64,000 nt of DNA. It comes from Streptomyces sp. CB02009 (GTDB lineage Bacteria; Actinomycetota; Actinomycetes; Streptomycetales; Streptomycetaceae). The DNA lies in assembly GCF_001905825.1 (NCBI RefSeq), contig NZ_LIVV01000002.1:1182441-1246440 (forward strand), given 5' to 3'. A program made the translations under genes and the position numbers. Of this stretch, positions 7,367 to 15,077 are shown in pieces (positions within the stretch are counted from its first letter, which is position 1; each line of letters begins with the position of its first letter). The notes under the pieces are model-generated. The model did not search any database. It was not told the DNA's origin and saw only the letters and a program-made list of their open reading frames with translations.

Positions 7367-8232
7367 ACCGCGTCCAGGTCGAGCTTGGCGGCGGCCCTCA
7401 CGATGTCCTCCTGGTGCTTGAGCAGGACGCCCAGGGTCTCGCGTACGACCTGCTCGTCCAGCCGGTCCGCGCCCAGCGCGAGGAGCGTACGGGCCCAGTC
7501 GATCGTCTCCGAGACGGACGGCACCTTCCGCAGGTCCATCGCCCGCAGCGCTCCCACGACCCGCACCACGGACGCGGCGAGGACGTCGTCGAGACCGGGG
7601 ACCTTGAGGGCGACGATCCTGCGCTCCAGCTCCTCCTCGGGGAAGCCGATGTGCAGGAAGAGGCAGCGGCGGCGCAGGGCCTCGGAGAGCTCGCGGCTCG
7701 CGTTGGAGGTGAGCACCGTGAACGGGCGCCGGGTCGCCTTGATCGTCCCGAGCTCGGGGACGGTGATCTGGAAGTCGCTGAGGACCTCGAGGAGCAGGCC
7801 CTCCACCTCGACGTCGGCCTTGTCCGTCTCGTCGATGAGGAGCACGGTCGGCTGCGCGGAGCGGATCGCGGTGAGCAGCGGCCGGGGGAGCAGGAACTCC
7901 TCCCCGAAGATGTCCGTCCGCGTCTCGTCCCAGGACTCGCCCCGCCCGGCCGTGATCCGCAGGAGCTGCTTCGCGTGGTTCCACTCGTACAGCGCGCGGG
8001 ACTCGTCGACGCCCTCGTAGCACTGCAGCCGGACCAGGTGCGCGCCGGTGACCTCGGTGACCGCCTTGGCGAGCTCCGTCTTGCCCACTCCGGCCGGGCC
8101 CTCGACGAGGAGCGGCTTGCCGAGGCGGTCGGCGAGGAAGACGGTCGTGGCGACGGCGGGCGAGGCGAGGTAGCCGGTCGCGGCGAGCCGATCGGCGACA
8201 TCGTCGACGGAGCTGAAGAATCCGGTCGTCAT
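7363..8232 (-). CDS. MoxR-family AAA+ ATPase
   Basis: The 289-residue cytoplasmic AAA+ protein contains Walker A GPAGVGKT (45-52), Walker B 'VLLIDETDKA' (about 130-139), sensor-1-like 'FTVLTSNASRELSEALRRRCLF' including the arginine finger region, and a C-terminal lid helix region. The ATG at 8232 is preceded by GGGGGA. MoxR ATPases pair with VWA proteins to activate or assemble client enzymes, and the directly coupled downstream VWA gene fits. Two abutting palindromes (8252-8273) lie 20-41 bp upstream of the start and may be an operator. It is divergent from a PP2C phosphatase gene. Confidence 0.88.
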   Translation of the reverse strand: MTTGFFSSVDDVADRLAATGYLASPAVATTVFLADRLGKPLLVEGPAGVGKTELAKAVTEVTGAHLVRLQCYEGVDESRALYEWNHAKQLLRITAGRGESWDETRTDIFGEEFLLPRPLLTAIRSAQPTVLLIDETDKADVEVEGLLLEVLSDFQITVPELGTIKATRRPFTVLTSNASRELSEALRRRCLFLHIGFPEEELERRIVALKVPGLDDVLAASVVRVVGALRAMDLRKVPSVSETIDWARTLLALGADRLDEQVVRETLGVLLKHQEDIVRAAAKLDLDAV

Positions 8233-8251
8233 GAGCTGTCCCCCCGGGGAG

Positions 8252-8273
8252 CGAGATCTCGTACTGGCCAGTA
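8252..8273. promoter_or_regulatory. Two abutting palindromes in the MoxR/PP2C divergent region
   Basis: CGAGATCTCG (8252-8261) is immediately followed by TACTGGCCAGTA (8262-8273); both are perfect palindromes. They sit between the MoxR start (8232) and the oppositely oriented phosphatase (8414). Position and symmetry suggest a binding site for a dimeric regulator of the MoxR operon, but no regulator gene is adjacent. Confidence 0.4.
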
Positions 8274-8413
8274 GCCTCTGCTGTACTTGATCAGATCAGG
8301 CACCGCCGCACAACCGTCCCGCGCGAGGTCCGTGCCGCGCGCGGGGCGCCACCCGCTGGTGCAATGGGGGGACCGGGTACGCCACCCGGGGACCGCGCGG
8401 CGGTGGAGGTGTC

Positions 8414-9763
8414 GTGGCGGAACGGGAAACTGAACGGGAAGCGGAGCGGGGAGCAAAGCGGGAACGGGAACGGGAGCGGGAAGGGGCGCGGGAAGGGGCG
8501 CGGGAAGGCGCCCTCCTCGGCAGGCTGCGGGCCATGGAGCGGGCGGTCGGCGAGATCGGCACGACGCTCGACGGGACGACCACCTGCCGCGAACTCGCCG
8601 CCTTCACCGCCCGGCACCTGCGCGCCACCGCCACCGTCGACCTCCTGACGGAACCGGGCGCCCCACCGCGGCGCGCCGCCCGGGCGACCCCGCCGGAGCC
8701 GACGGGGCGGCCCGAGTCGGCGAGGTCGCCCGAGTCGGCTGAACTGTCCGGGCGGCCCGAGCCGTCTGAGCCGCCGGAGCCGGCCGGGCCGAAGGAGTCG
8801 GAGCCGGAGCCGGCGGGGCGCACGGACCGGTCCGTCGCGGGATCGGCGGGCGACCCCGCCGCCCCCGACGACCCCGACGCGCACCGGATCTCCGTCCCCC
8901 TCGCCGTCCACGACGAGGAGCCGCTCGGGACGGTCACCCTGAGCCGTACCGGCGGCGGGCCCTTCTCCGCCGACGAGGTGGCGCTGGCCCGGTACGCCGC
9001 CCGTCTCGCGGCCCGGCATCTCGGGCACGCCCGTCGTCTCGCCGCCGCCGAGGACGCCGCGCTCCACCTCCAGCGCGCCCTCGTCGCCGAGCCGGGACGG
9101 CCGCACCCCAATCTGGAGATCGCCGGCGGCTACCTCCCCGCCGGGCCCCGCGCCCTCGTCGGCGGGGACTGGTTCGAGACCGTGCGGCTCCACTTCGGAC
9201 GCAGCCTGCTCGTCGTCGGCGACGTCATGGGGCACGGCCTCGACGCCGCCGTCGACATGAACGCCTACCGCACCGCGCTCCGCGAGGTCGCCGCGACCGA
9301 CCTGCCCCCGCACCGGGTGCTGCGCCACCTCGACTCCGTGGTCGCGGAGGACGGAGCCCGCCGCCCCGCCACCGTCTTGCTCGTCCGGGTCGACCCGGCC
9401 CGCGGCACCGCGACCTTCGCGAGCGCCGGGCATCTCCCGCCCGCGGTGTTCGGAGCCGACGGCTCGGCCGACCTCGTCGACCTGCCCGTCGGCCCGCCCC
9501 TCGGCACCGGTGTCGGCGGCTACGAACCGACCACGCGCCCGCTCCGTCCCGGTGACACCCTGCTGCTCTTCACCGACGGACTCGTCGAGCGCCGCGGCGA
9601 GGACATCGACCACTCCCTCGCGCGGCTCGCCGCCCTCCGGCTTCCCCCGGACTGCGGGCCCGACCAGGTCGTCGACCAGGTGCTCCACCGCCTCGGCGCG
9701 CACGGAGCGGAGGACGACGTGGCCGTCCTCGCCGCCCGCATCCGCGCGCGTCCACCCCAGTGA
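8414..9763 (+). CDS. GAF-SpoIIE PP2C-type serine phosphatase
   Basis: The reading frame gives 449 residues from GTG 8414. The first about 35 codons are a purine-rich Glu/Arg/Lys repeat, and an internal ATG at 8534 (MERAVGEIG) is an equally good start. A GAF-like sensor region (about 40-200, interrupted by a Pro/Glu/Ser-rich insert at about 85-145) precedes a SpoIIE/RsbU phosphatase domain. That domain contains 'GGDWFETVRL', 'VVGDVMGHGLDAAVDMN', 'SAGHLPPAVF', 'LLLFTDGLVERRGEDID' and a terminal 'DDVAVLAARI'; the Asp residues that coordinate Mn2+/Mg2+ are all present. Such enzymes dephosphorylate anti-anti-sigma factors in partner-switching systems. No anti-sigma or anti-anti-sigma gene is adjacent. 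Confidence 0.85.
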   Translation: MAERETEREAERGAKREREREREGAREGAREGALLGRLRAMERAVGEIGTTLDGTTTCRELAAFTARHLRATATVDLLTEPGAPPRRAARATPPEPTGRPESARSPESAELSGRPEPSEPPEPAGPKESEPEPAGRTDRSVAGSAGDPAAPDDPDAHRISVPLAVHDEEPLGTVTLSRTGGGPFSADEVALARYAARLAARHLGHARRLAAAEDAALHLQRALVAEPGRPHPNLEIAGGYLPAGPRALVGGDWFETVRLHFGRSLLVVGDVMGHGLDAAVDMNAYRTALREVAATDLPPHRVLRHLDSVVAEDGARRPATVLLVRVDPARGTATFASAGHLPPAVFGADGSADLVDLPVGPPLGTGVGGYEPTTRPLRPGDTLLLFTDGLVERRGEDIDHSLARLAALRLPPDCGPDQVVDQVLHRLGAHGAEDDVAVLAARIRARPPQ

Positions 9764-9899
9764 CACAGGGTCACATCTGCCCCACGGAACGCCGTGACAG
9801 ACGGTCACCCCACCCCTGCCTCCAGCATGTTTCGGCCCTCAGCGGGATTCTTCCGGCCGGACGCTTGTGCGCGGCCCCGGGGCCCGGCACGCTCCTCGT

Positions 9900-10265
9900 A
9901 TGAACACGGCCAGGCATGCCAGTGAACGTCTGATGAGCTGGCCCTCGCTGACCCCCGCCCGCGCCCATTGCGGTGCCGCGCTCGGACTGGGCACGGCGAC
10001 GCACGAGATCGTGCATTTCCACGGCGAGCACGAGGCCGACGTCCACCTCACCCGCGCCATGGTCGCGAAGCTGCGCCATGCCCTCCTGGGGTCGAGCGCG
10101 GTCCGTATGCGGGCCGGATCGGGGTGGGTGACGGTCCGTCTGGACATGGGGTCGGACATCGACCTGCTCGCCACCCTGGTGAGCGCCGCCCTCCAGGCCA
10201 ACGGCGTCCCCGACGTCGCCCCGGACGGCTGCACCCGCACCCGCCCGGTCTCCGGGCTCCGCTGA
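9900..10265 (+). CDS. Small luciferase-domain (DUF5519-like) protein
   Basis: The ATG at 9900 opens a 121-residue protein: 'MSWPSLTPARAHCGAALGLGTATHEIVHFHGEHEADVHLTRAMVAKLRHALLGS' and 'GWVTVRLDMGSDIDLLATLVSAALQA'. This matches the small domain annotated 'luciferase' in many actinobacterial proteins (DUF5519-type). It is unrelated in mechanism to LLM monooxygenases and has no known reaction. The His pair in 'HFHGEHEADVHL' is the most striking element. There is little room for a Shine-Dalgarno, so the message may be leaderless. It is followed by three 18-bp repeats and a terminator hairpin. Confidence 0.7.
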   Translation: MNTARHASERLMSWPSLTPARAHCGAALGLGTATHEIVHFHGEHEADVHLTRAMVAKLRHALLGSSAVRMRAGSGWVTVRLDMGSDIDLLATLVSAALQANGVPDVAPDGCTRTRPVSGLR

Positions 10266-10269
10266 CCTG

Positions 10270-10323
10270 ACCACGTCCGGGGCCCGAACCACGTCCGCTG
10301 ACCGAAGCACGTCTGTGGCCCGG
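10270..10323. repeat. Three imperfect 18-bp tandem repeats
   Basis: Units at 10270-10287, 10288-10305 and 10306-10323 share the core ACCACGTCCG (AGCACGTCTG in the third). They lie in the short gap between two convergent genes, directly against a terminator hairpin. Confidence 0.6.
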
Positions 10324-10349
10324 CAGGGACCGGCAACCGGTCCCTGCCG
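10321..10349. terminator. Hairpin between convergent genes
   Basis: Perfect 13-bp stem (10321-10333 with 10337-10349) and a 3-nt CAA loop, placed between the luciferase-domain gene and the oppositely oriented thioesterase gene. Probably bidirectional. Confidence 0.75.
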
Positions 10350-10366
10350 AGTCCCGCCGGACGGCT

Positions 10367-10882
10367 CTACGCGCGCGTGCCGCCCTCGCCCGCCGCCGGG
10401 ACCGGGAACAGCATGCACGTGCTGGTCGCATGGGCGAGCAGCCGGTCCTCCGCGTCGTACAGTCCCGCCTCCGCGAGCGCGGTCCGGCGCCCGCGCGAGA
10501 TCACCGTGCCGATCGCCCGTACCTTGCCGGTGTCGACCGTGATGGGCCGGAGGAACCGGGTCGCCAGGTCGAGCGAGGTGTACGCCGTGCCCAGCGGGAG
10601 CGTCGAGTGGACCGCGCAGCCCGCGGCCGAGTCGAGCAGTGTCGCGTAGACCCCGCCGTGCACGCTGCCGATCGGGTTGTAGTGCTCCTCGCCCGGCTCG
10701 AAGGCGAACACCGCGCGACCGTCCTCGACCTCCTCGAGGCCGAAGCCGAGGAGCGCCGCGATCGGGGGCCCCGGCAGGCGGCCCGCCACCATCTCCCGCA
10801 GGAAGTCGAGGCCCGCCATCGTCCCGGCGGCCCGTGCGGTGGCTCCGGCGTCCTCCCACTCGACCGTGCGCGACCGCCCCAT
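10367..10882 (-). CDS. PaaI-type hotdog-fold thioesterase
   Basis: The ATG at 10882 has GGAGAG at 5-nt spacing, favouring it over the GTG two codons upstream. The 171-residue protein has a single hotdog domain. Its motif 'NPIGSVHGGVYATLLDSAAGCAVHSTLP' is the conserved HGG-x4-[LF]-D active-site segment of the PaaI/YdiI acyl-CoA thioesterases. 'TSLDLATRFLRPITVDTGKVRAIGTVISRGRRTALAEAGLYD' is the second conserved half. It probably hydrolyses aromatic or medium-chain acyl-CoA in the cytoplasm. It is divergent from an HxlR regulator with overlapping promoter elements, so it is the likely target of that regulator. Confidence 0.85.
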   Translation of the reverse strand: MGRSRTVEWEDAGATARAAGTMAGLDFLREMVAGRLPGPPIAALLGFGLEEVEDGRAVFAFEPGEEHYNPIGSVHGGVYATLLDSAAGCAVHSTLPLGTAYTSLDLATRFLRPITVDTGKVRAIGTVISRGRRTALAEAGLYDAEDRLLAHATSTCMLFPVPAAGEGGTRA

Positions 10883-10935
10883 GACCACTCTCCGCCCGAC
10901 ATGGCCGGCTGACTCCCAGCTGGCTCTGTACGGCG

Positions 10936-10983
10936 AAGCTAGCTCTCCTGAAAGCTGACTGTCAACGACGCAGCCAGGTGGCT
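10936..10983. promoter_or_regulatory. Divergent thioesterase/HxlR promoters with inverted repeat
   Basis: For the thioesterase (minus strand), TTGACA (10965-10960) and TAGCTT (10941-10936) are spaced 18 nt. For the HxlR gene, TACAGT near 10983 could be a -10 for a leaderless message. The inverted repeat AGCCA-GG-TGGCT (10972-10983) lies just upstream of the thioesterase -35 and over the HxlR -10, a natural operator position for HxlR control of both genes. Confidence 0.55.
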
Positions 10984-10994
10984 ACAGTGTGACG

Positions 10995-11468
10995 ATGAAG
11001 TGGCTGGAGACGGACACGGAAAACTGCCCGGTCGGCCGCGCCCTGGAGCTCGTGGGCGAGAAGTGGACCCTGCTGATCGTGCGCGACGCCTTCAACGGCG
11101 TCCGCCGTTACGACGAGTTCCGCCGGCACCTCGGGCTGTCCGAGGCCGTCCTCGCCGACCGGCTCCGCAAACTGGTCGCGGCCGGCCTGCTGCGGGCGGA
11201 GCCGTACCGTGAACCCGGTTCCCGTACCCGGTACGAGTACCGGCTCACCCGCAAGGGCGTCGACCTCTGGCCCGTACTCCTGGCCCTGAAGCAGTGGGGT
11301 GACACCCACGCGGGCGAACCGGAGGGTGCGGTCCTCGACATCCGGCACACCGACTGCGGAGCCCCGGTCCGCGTCGTCGTCCAGTGCGACGGCGAGGAAC
11401 GGGCCACCCTGGCCGCCCGCGACGTCACCGTCCGTCCCGGCCCCGGGGCCCGACCGATCACGCCCTGA
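10995..11468 (+). CDS. HxlR-family winged-helix transcriptional regulator
   Basis: The protein has about 157 residues from ATG 10995; the GTG at 10989 is two codons upstream and also possible. It opens with 'TENCPVGRALELVGEKWTLLIVRDAFNGVRRYDEFRRHLGLSEAVLADRLRKLVAAGLL', the diagnostic HxlR signature with the N-terminal Cys ('CPV') and 'GEKWTLLI', followed by the wing 'YEYRLTRKGVDLWPVLLALKQWGD'. The C-terminal extension (about 110-157) has 'HTDCGAPV' and could form a small ligand- or thiol-sensing module. HxlR proteins often sense aldehydes, quinones or redox stress through the N-terminal Cys. Its likely target is the divergent thioesterase. Confidence 0.88.
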   Translation: MKWLETDTENCPVGRALELVGEKWTLLIVRDAFNGVRRYDEFRRHLGLSEAVLADRLRKLVAAGLLRAEPYREPGSRTRYEYRLTRKGVDLWPVLLALKQWGDTHAGEPEGAVLDIRHTDCGAPVRVVVQCDGEERATLAARDVTVRPGPGARPITP

Positions 11469-11542
11469 CCCCCGCCCCGCCCGGCACCCGTTCGGCCGCA
11501 CCCCCGCGATGGCCCACCGCCCATCCGGGTACCTCACGAGGC

Positions 11543-12460
11543 ATGCCCTCCACACCCGGTCCGCCGTACGACGGTTCCCCCGCCGACCACGGCCCCGAGC
11601 ACGGCCGAGAACATGACCGCGCACACGGTCATGAACACGGCCACTGGTTCCAGCACCTCCACACCCGCGTCCTCGCCTCACCCGTCGGGCTCGCCTGGAA
11701 CCGCGGCCGCGCCATGGAACTCATGCACCGCGCCATGGGCTTCGCGGCGCTCAGCCTGCTCACCCTCGTGCCGCTCCTCATCGTCGTCGCCGCCGCGGAC
11801 CTCGCCAGCGGCCAGGGCTTCGCCCGCTGGCTCGTCCAGGGCCTCGGCGTCTCCGAGGTCTCCGAGGAGGAGGTCGAGCGGCTCTTCGGGCAGCCGGGGC
11901 AGGCCCTCCAGCGCACCACCGCCTTCGGCCTCGCCGCCCTCGCCGCCTTCGGCGTCACCTTCGGATCGGCCGTGCAGACCGGGTACGAGCGGGCCTGGGA
12001 CCTCCCCACGGCCCGCTGGCACACCATGTGGAGGCACGTCGTCTGGCTGGGCGCCCTCGTCGCCTGCCTGCTCCTGTTCGTCGCCACCCCCGCACCGGCC
12101 GAGTCCCCGGCGGGGGTCACCCTCCTCGTCGCCCTGGGCGACCTGGTCGGAACCTTCCTCTTCTTCTGGTGGTCGCAGCGTTTCCTGCTCTGCGGGCGCA
12201 TCCGCTGGCGCGCCCTCGCCCCGGGGGCGGTGCTGACCGCGCTCGGCCTGCTCGGGCTGCGCGTCTTCTCCCAGCTGGTCTTCTCCCCGCTCATCGCCTC
12301 GAACGCCGTGACCTACGGTCAGTTCGGCACCGTCCTCGTCCTCCAGTCGTGGCTCGTCGGCGTCGGCTTCGTCGTGTACGGAAGCGCCCTCGTCGGCCGC
12401 CTGGTCCATGAGCGGCTGCTCGACCGGCGCCTGCGCCGCGACACCCCGACCGGCGCCTGA
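11543..12460 (+). CDS. YihY/BrkB-family inner-membrane protein
   Basis: The 305-residue protein starts at the ATG at 11543. The first about 40 residues are His-rich ('HGPEHGREHDRAHGHEHGHWFQHLH'), followed by the YihY/virulence-factor-BrkB domain with about six membrane segments. These include 'AMGFAALSLLTLVPLLIVVAAA', 'TTAFGLAALAAFGVTFGSAVQTGYERAWDLP', 'VVWLGALVACLLLFVAT', 'VTLLVALGDLVGTFLFFWWSQRFLL' and 'FGTVLVLQSWLVGVGFVVYGSALV'. The family is of unknown transport function and is often misnamed ribonuclease BN. The His-rich N-terminus could bind metal, but this is speculation. Confidence 0.82.
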   Translation: MPSTPGPPYDGSPADHGPEHGREHDRAHGHEHGHWFQHLHTRVLASPVGLAWNRGRAMELMHRAMGFAALSLLTLVPLLIVVAAADLASGQGFARWLVQGLGVSEVSEEEVERLFGQPGQALQRTTAFGLAALAAFGVTFGSAVQTGYERAWDLPTARWHTMWRHVVWLGALVACLLLFVATPAPAESPAGVTLLVALGDLVGTFLFFWWSQRFLLCGRIRWRALAPGAVLTALGLLGLRVFSQLVFSPLIASNAVTYGQFGTVLVLQSWLVGVGFVVYGSALVGRLVHERLLDRRLRRDTPTGA

Positions 12461-12648
12461 CCCCGTCCGCGCGCGCCCGCCCCACTCTGACGCCCTGGGC
12501 GCGGGAGGGGCGACCTGACAAAGGACGGCCCGGACCGGCGGGAAATCGATCACACGATCCGGTGATCCACCCGCGAGCGGCCCGGTGTCGTGCCCGGTGC
12601 CGCTTGGATGAGCGTGATCCCCATCGGCCCGTCGAAGGAGAGCCGCCC

Positions 12649-13158
12649 ATGGCGAACATCTGGCTGCCGCCCGTCGAGTACGTCGCGACCCTGCCGAGAG
12701 CGACGGCGTACGCCTGCCTCTACTTCACCGACACCCGAGGCCGTCCCTTCCAGCTGCGCGCCAGCTACGACACCGAGCTGTGGCAGTGGCCCGGCGGGAA
12801 CATGGACCCGGGGGAGACCCCCTGGGAGACGGCGGTGCGCGAGTGCCGCGAGGAGACCGGGATCGTCTTCACCGGCGAACCGCGCCTGCTCGGCACCCAC
12901 TTCGTCACCGACCGCGGCGAGGACTGGCCCGCCAACCACATCGGTTTCGTCTTCGACGGGGGCGAGCTGACGGACGAGCAGATCGCCGGCGTCGTCCTCG
13001 ACCCCGAGGAGCACAGCGAGTACCGCCTGAGCACGCTCGACGAGTGGGAGCGCGAGATGGAGCCGCGCGAGTTCGCCCGTCTCGCGGGCACCGACCGGGC
13101 CCGCAGGACGGGCACCCCGTTCTATCTGGAGACCGGCCACGCAGGCGACCGGCCGTAG
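12649..13158 (+). CDS. NUDIX hydrolase
   Basis: The ATG at 12649, preceded by GGAGAG, opens a 169-residue protein. It has a complete Nudix box in 'GGNMDPGETPWETAVRECREETGI' (G-x5-E-x7-REUxEExGU, all catalytic Glu present at about 45-68). The preceding 'RGRPFQLRASYDTELWQWP' is a typical Nudix strand. The family cleaves nucleoside diphosphates linked to another moiety; the substrate cannot be read from the sequence. It stands alone between the YihY gene and the convergent AMIN-like gene. Confidence 0.88.
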   Translation: MANIWLPPVEYVATLPRATAYACLYFTDTRGRPFQLRASYDTELWQWPGGNMDPGETPWETAVRECREETGIVFTGEPRLLGTHFVTDRGEDWPANHIGFVFDGGELTDEQIAGVVLDPEEHSEYRLSTLDEWEREMEPREFARLAGTDRARRTGTPFYLETGHAGDRP

Positions 13159-13234
13159 GAGTACGCGGGAGGAGTACGGAGGACGAGTACGGAGGTGGTG
13201 CCGGCGCTCCGGACGGCCCCACCTCCGGCGGTCC

Positions 13235-13756
13235 TCAGGCCCGGCAGCCCACCGGGTGGGCGATGTCGACGACGAAGCGCTCCGGCGCGTGCAGCCGGTA
13301 GGTCTTGTAGACGGGTGTGGTGTCGAAGGCGGCTCCGATGGTGACCACGCCCTCGAAGTCGCCGGTCAGGGCGACCCCCTTGAGCGCGGGCAGATGGATC
13401 TTCAGGAGCCGGGGTCCCTGGTACACGGACCTTCCGGCGTCGTCGTGGGCGGCCGCGGGGGAGAGGCGGATCTCCAGGAACTGCTTGCCCGCCAGCGGGA
13501 CCCGCCCGCCCGAGCCGTCGTAGTGCAGCGCGCCGACCCGGTGCACGGTGACCGGGGGCAGCGCGCCCCGTACGTCGATCACGAGCCGGTCGAAGGCCGC
13601 GTGGCCGCCCCAGCGGGCGTTGACGACCAGGGCCGTGGCCGGTGTCGACGCGCTCGGGGACGGGCTGTTCGTGGCGCCTGCCGGGATCGTGGCGCCGATT
13701 CCGGCGGTCAACAGGATTCCCGCGGCGACGGCCGCGAGGGTGTGACGGTGATGCAT
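13235..13756 (-). CDS. Secreted AMIN-like domain protein
   Basis: The ATG at 13756 is preceded by GGGGGA. The 173-residue product has a signal peptide (MHHRHTLAAVAAGILLTAGIGATIPAGA, cleavage about 28-30), a short Ser/Pro/Thr linker, and one domain. That domain has 'VVNARWGGHAAFDRLVIDVRG', 'LEIRLSPAAAHDDAGR' and 'AFDTTPVYKTYRLHAPERFVVDIAHP'. This is the AMIN-like fold found in actinobacterial exported proteins, related to the AMIN domain that targets amidases to the envelope. No enzymatic residues are evident, and it probably binds a wall component. Confidence 0.72.
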   Translation of the reverse strand: MHHRHTLAAVAAGILLTAGIGATIPAGATNSPSPSASTPATALVVNARWGGHAAFDRLVIDVRGALPPVTVHRVGALHYDGSGGRVPLAGKQFLEIRLSPAAAHDDAGRSVYQGPRLLKIHLPALKGVALTGDFEGVVTIGAAFDTTPVYKTYRLHAPERFVVDIAHPVGCRA

Positions 13757-14043
13757 GACGTCCCCCAATTTCTCCTGCTCCGGGGACAGTGGTGTCACTG
13801 ACAGAGACATGCGCGCACGCCGTGCGGTTCCACCCGTTTAGTGTAGATTCTCCGCTTTCTGGCTCCATTCGATGCGGCTCCGTCCGAGCCGGGTGCGCTC
13901 GCGCCGACGCGCGCGGGCGCGAGGGTCGGCGCGGGTGAGCGCGGGGGCCGGGCGGGCGCGAGCGCGAGGGCCGGGCGGGGATTCCGTCGGTCCGGTTCCG
14001 GCGCAGCCCGTAACTCCTCGGCCGTTCAGCAGTTGACCAGGGC
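13757..14043. other. Intergenic region with a 20-bp direct repeat
   Basis: No gene was recognised. Two copies of a GC-rich 20-mer (13937-13956 and 13960-13979, one mismatch) lie in the middle of this gap. An AT-richer stretch at about 13838-13862 could hold a promoter for the divergent AMIN-like gene. Confidence 0.4.
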
Positions 14044-14256
14044 ATGAAGAAGCGCAGCATGCTCGCCATCGCCTCCCTCGCCGCAGGCGTCGTCACCGCC
14101 CTCGTCACGCCTCCGCCGCAGGCCAACGCCGCCGAGAGCCCGCTGGGCGGTGCGACCGGCCTCCTCCAGGAGGACAAGGGCGTCGACACCGTCCTCGACA
14201 CCGTCCAGGGCGCCCAGAGCACCCTTCCCGCCCCCGGCGCCGGCGGGCTGCTCTGA
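14044..14256 (+). CDS. Small secreted protein of unknown function
   Basis: This 70-residue protein starts with a clear signal peptide (MKKRSMLAIASLAAGVVTALVTPPPQANA, AxA cleavage near residue 30). The mature peptide of about 40 residues has the sequence 'PLGGATGLLQEDKGVDTVLDTVQGAQSTLPAPGAGGLL'. It has no cysteines. Similar short exported peptides are common in Streptomyces and have no assigned function. A 13-bp hairpin follows the stop, supporting a monocistronic gene. Confidence 0.65.
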   Translation: MKKRSMLAIASLAAGVVTALVTPPPQANAAESPLGGATGLLQEDKGVDTVLDTVQGAQSTLPAPGAGGLL

Positions 14257-14276
14257 ACCGGTGACACCCGCGACGA

Positions 14277-14314
14277 CCGGTGCCCCGCGCCCCCGACGGG
14301 CCGCGGGGCACCGG
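14277..14314 (+). terminator. Hairpin after the small secreted protein
   Basis: 13-bp perfect stem (14277-14289 with 14302-14314, loop of 12) immediately downstream of the stop at 14256. Confidence 0.65.
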
Positions 14315-14380
14315 CACGCCGTGACCCGCGAGGAGGCGGCCCGTGCGCGCGCCGTGCGTGACTAATGACAGGATGTCCCC

Positions 14381-14878
14381 ATGAGCGACAACGTTTACTT
14401 CGACATCACCATCAACGACGAGCCCGCGGGCCGGATCACCTTCAAGCTGTTCGACGACGTCGTCCCGGAGACGGCGCGGAACTTCCGTGAGCTCGCCACC
14501 GGCGAGCACGGCTTCGGTTACGCCGGCTCCCCGTTCCACCGCGTCATCCCGCAGTTCATGCTGCAGGGCGGCGACTTCACCCGTGGCAACGGCACCGGTG
14601 GCAAGAGCATCTACGGCGAGAAGTTCGCCGACGAGAACTTCAAGCTGAAGCACGACCGCCCGTTCCTGCTCTCGATGGCCAACGCCGGCCCGAACAGCAA
14701 CGGCTCGCAGTTCTTCATCACCACGATCGTCACCGACTGGCTCGACGGCAAGCACGTCGTCTTCGGCGAGGTCGTCGAGGGCCAGGACCTGGTCAAGAAG
14801 ATCGAGGGCCTCGGCTCGCGTTCCGGCGCCACTTCCGCGGTCATCAAGGTCTCCGAGTCCGGCATCGCGAAGGCCTGA
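14381..14878 (+). CDS. ppiA: Cyclophilin-type peptidyl-prolyl cis-trans isomerase
   Basis: The 165-residue cytoplasmic cyclophilin (no signal peptide) has the full active-site set. '[28 protein letters not shown]' supplies the catalytic Arg and the Phe/Met/Gln residues. '[19 protein letters not shown]' and '[14 protein letters not shown]' supply the other binding residues. It catalyses cis-trans isomerisation of Xaa-Pro bonds in protein folding. The length is standard for the bacterial single-domain enzyme. Codon use has the very strong bias expected of a highly expressed gene. An imperfect hairpin follows the stop. Confidence 0.95.
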   Translation: MSDNVYFDITINDEPAGRITFKLFDDVVPETARNFRELATGEHGFGYAGSPFHRVIPQFMLQGGDFTRGNGTGGKSIYGEKFADENFKLKHDRPFLLSMANAGPNSNGSQFFITTIVTDWLDGKHVVFGEVVEGQDLVKKIEGLGSRSGATSAVIKVSESGIAKA

Positions 14879-14937
14879 TCGCCTCTCCGAGCTGAGCCGA
14901 GGGCGCCCCGCGCGCTCTCGCTCGACCTTCCCGGCCT

Positions 14938-14978
14938 GGGCGGGGGACGCCGTCCGAGCGGCGTGCGTCCCCGCCCTC
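14938..14978 (+). terminator. Imperfect hairpin after the cyclophilin gene
   Basis: GGGCGGGGGACGC pairs with GCGTCCCCGCCC about 14 nt later with one bulged G. It lies some 60 nt after the cyclophilin stop, in a gap toward the convergent NmrA-like gene. Confidence 0.5.
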
Positions 14979-15077
14979 GCTTAGGTCCTCCGCGGCCACC
15001 GGCCCAGCCGGCCCGGCGGACGCGGTCCCGGGACCGGACGGCCCAGCCGTCCGTCAGCCGCCCAGCGTCGCCGTTCC

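Noticed and set aside
11543..12460. Ribonuclease BN annotation for the YihY gene
   Set aside because: The YihY/BrkB family was misassigned as RNase BN. The protein is a polytopic membrane protein without nuclease motifs.
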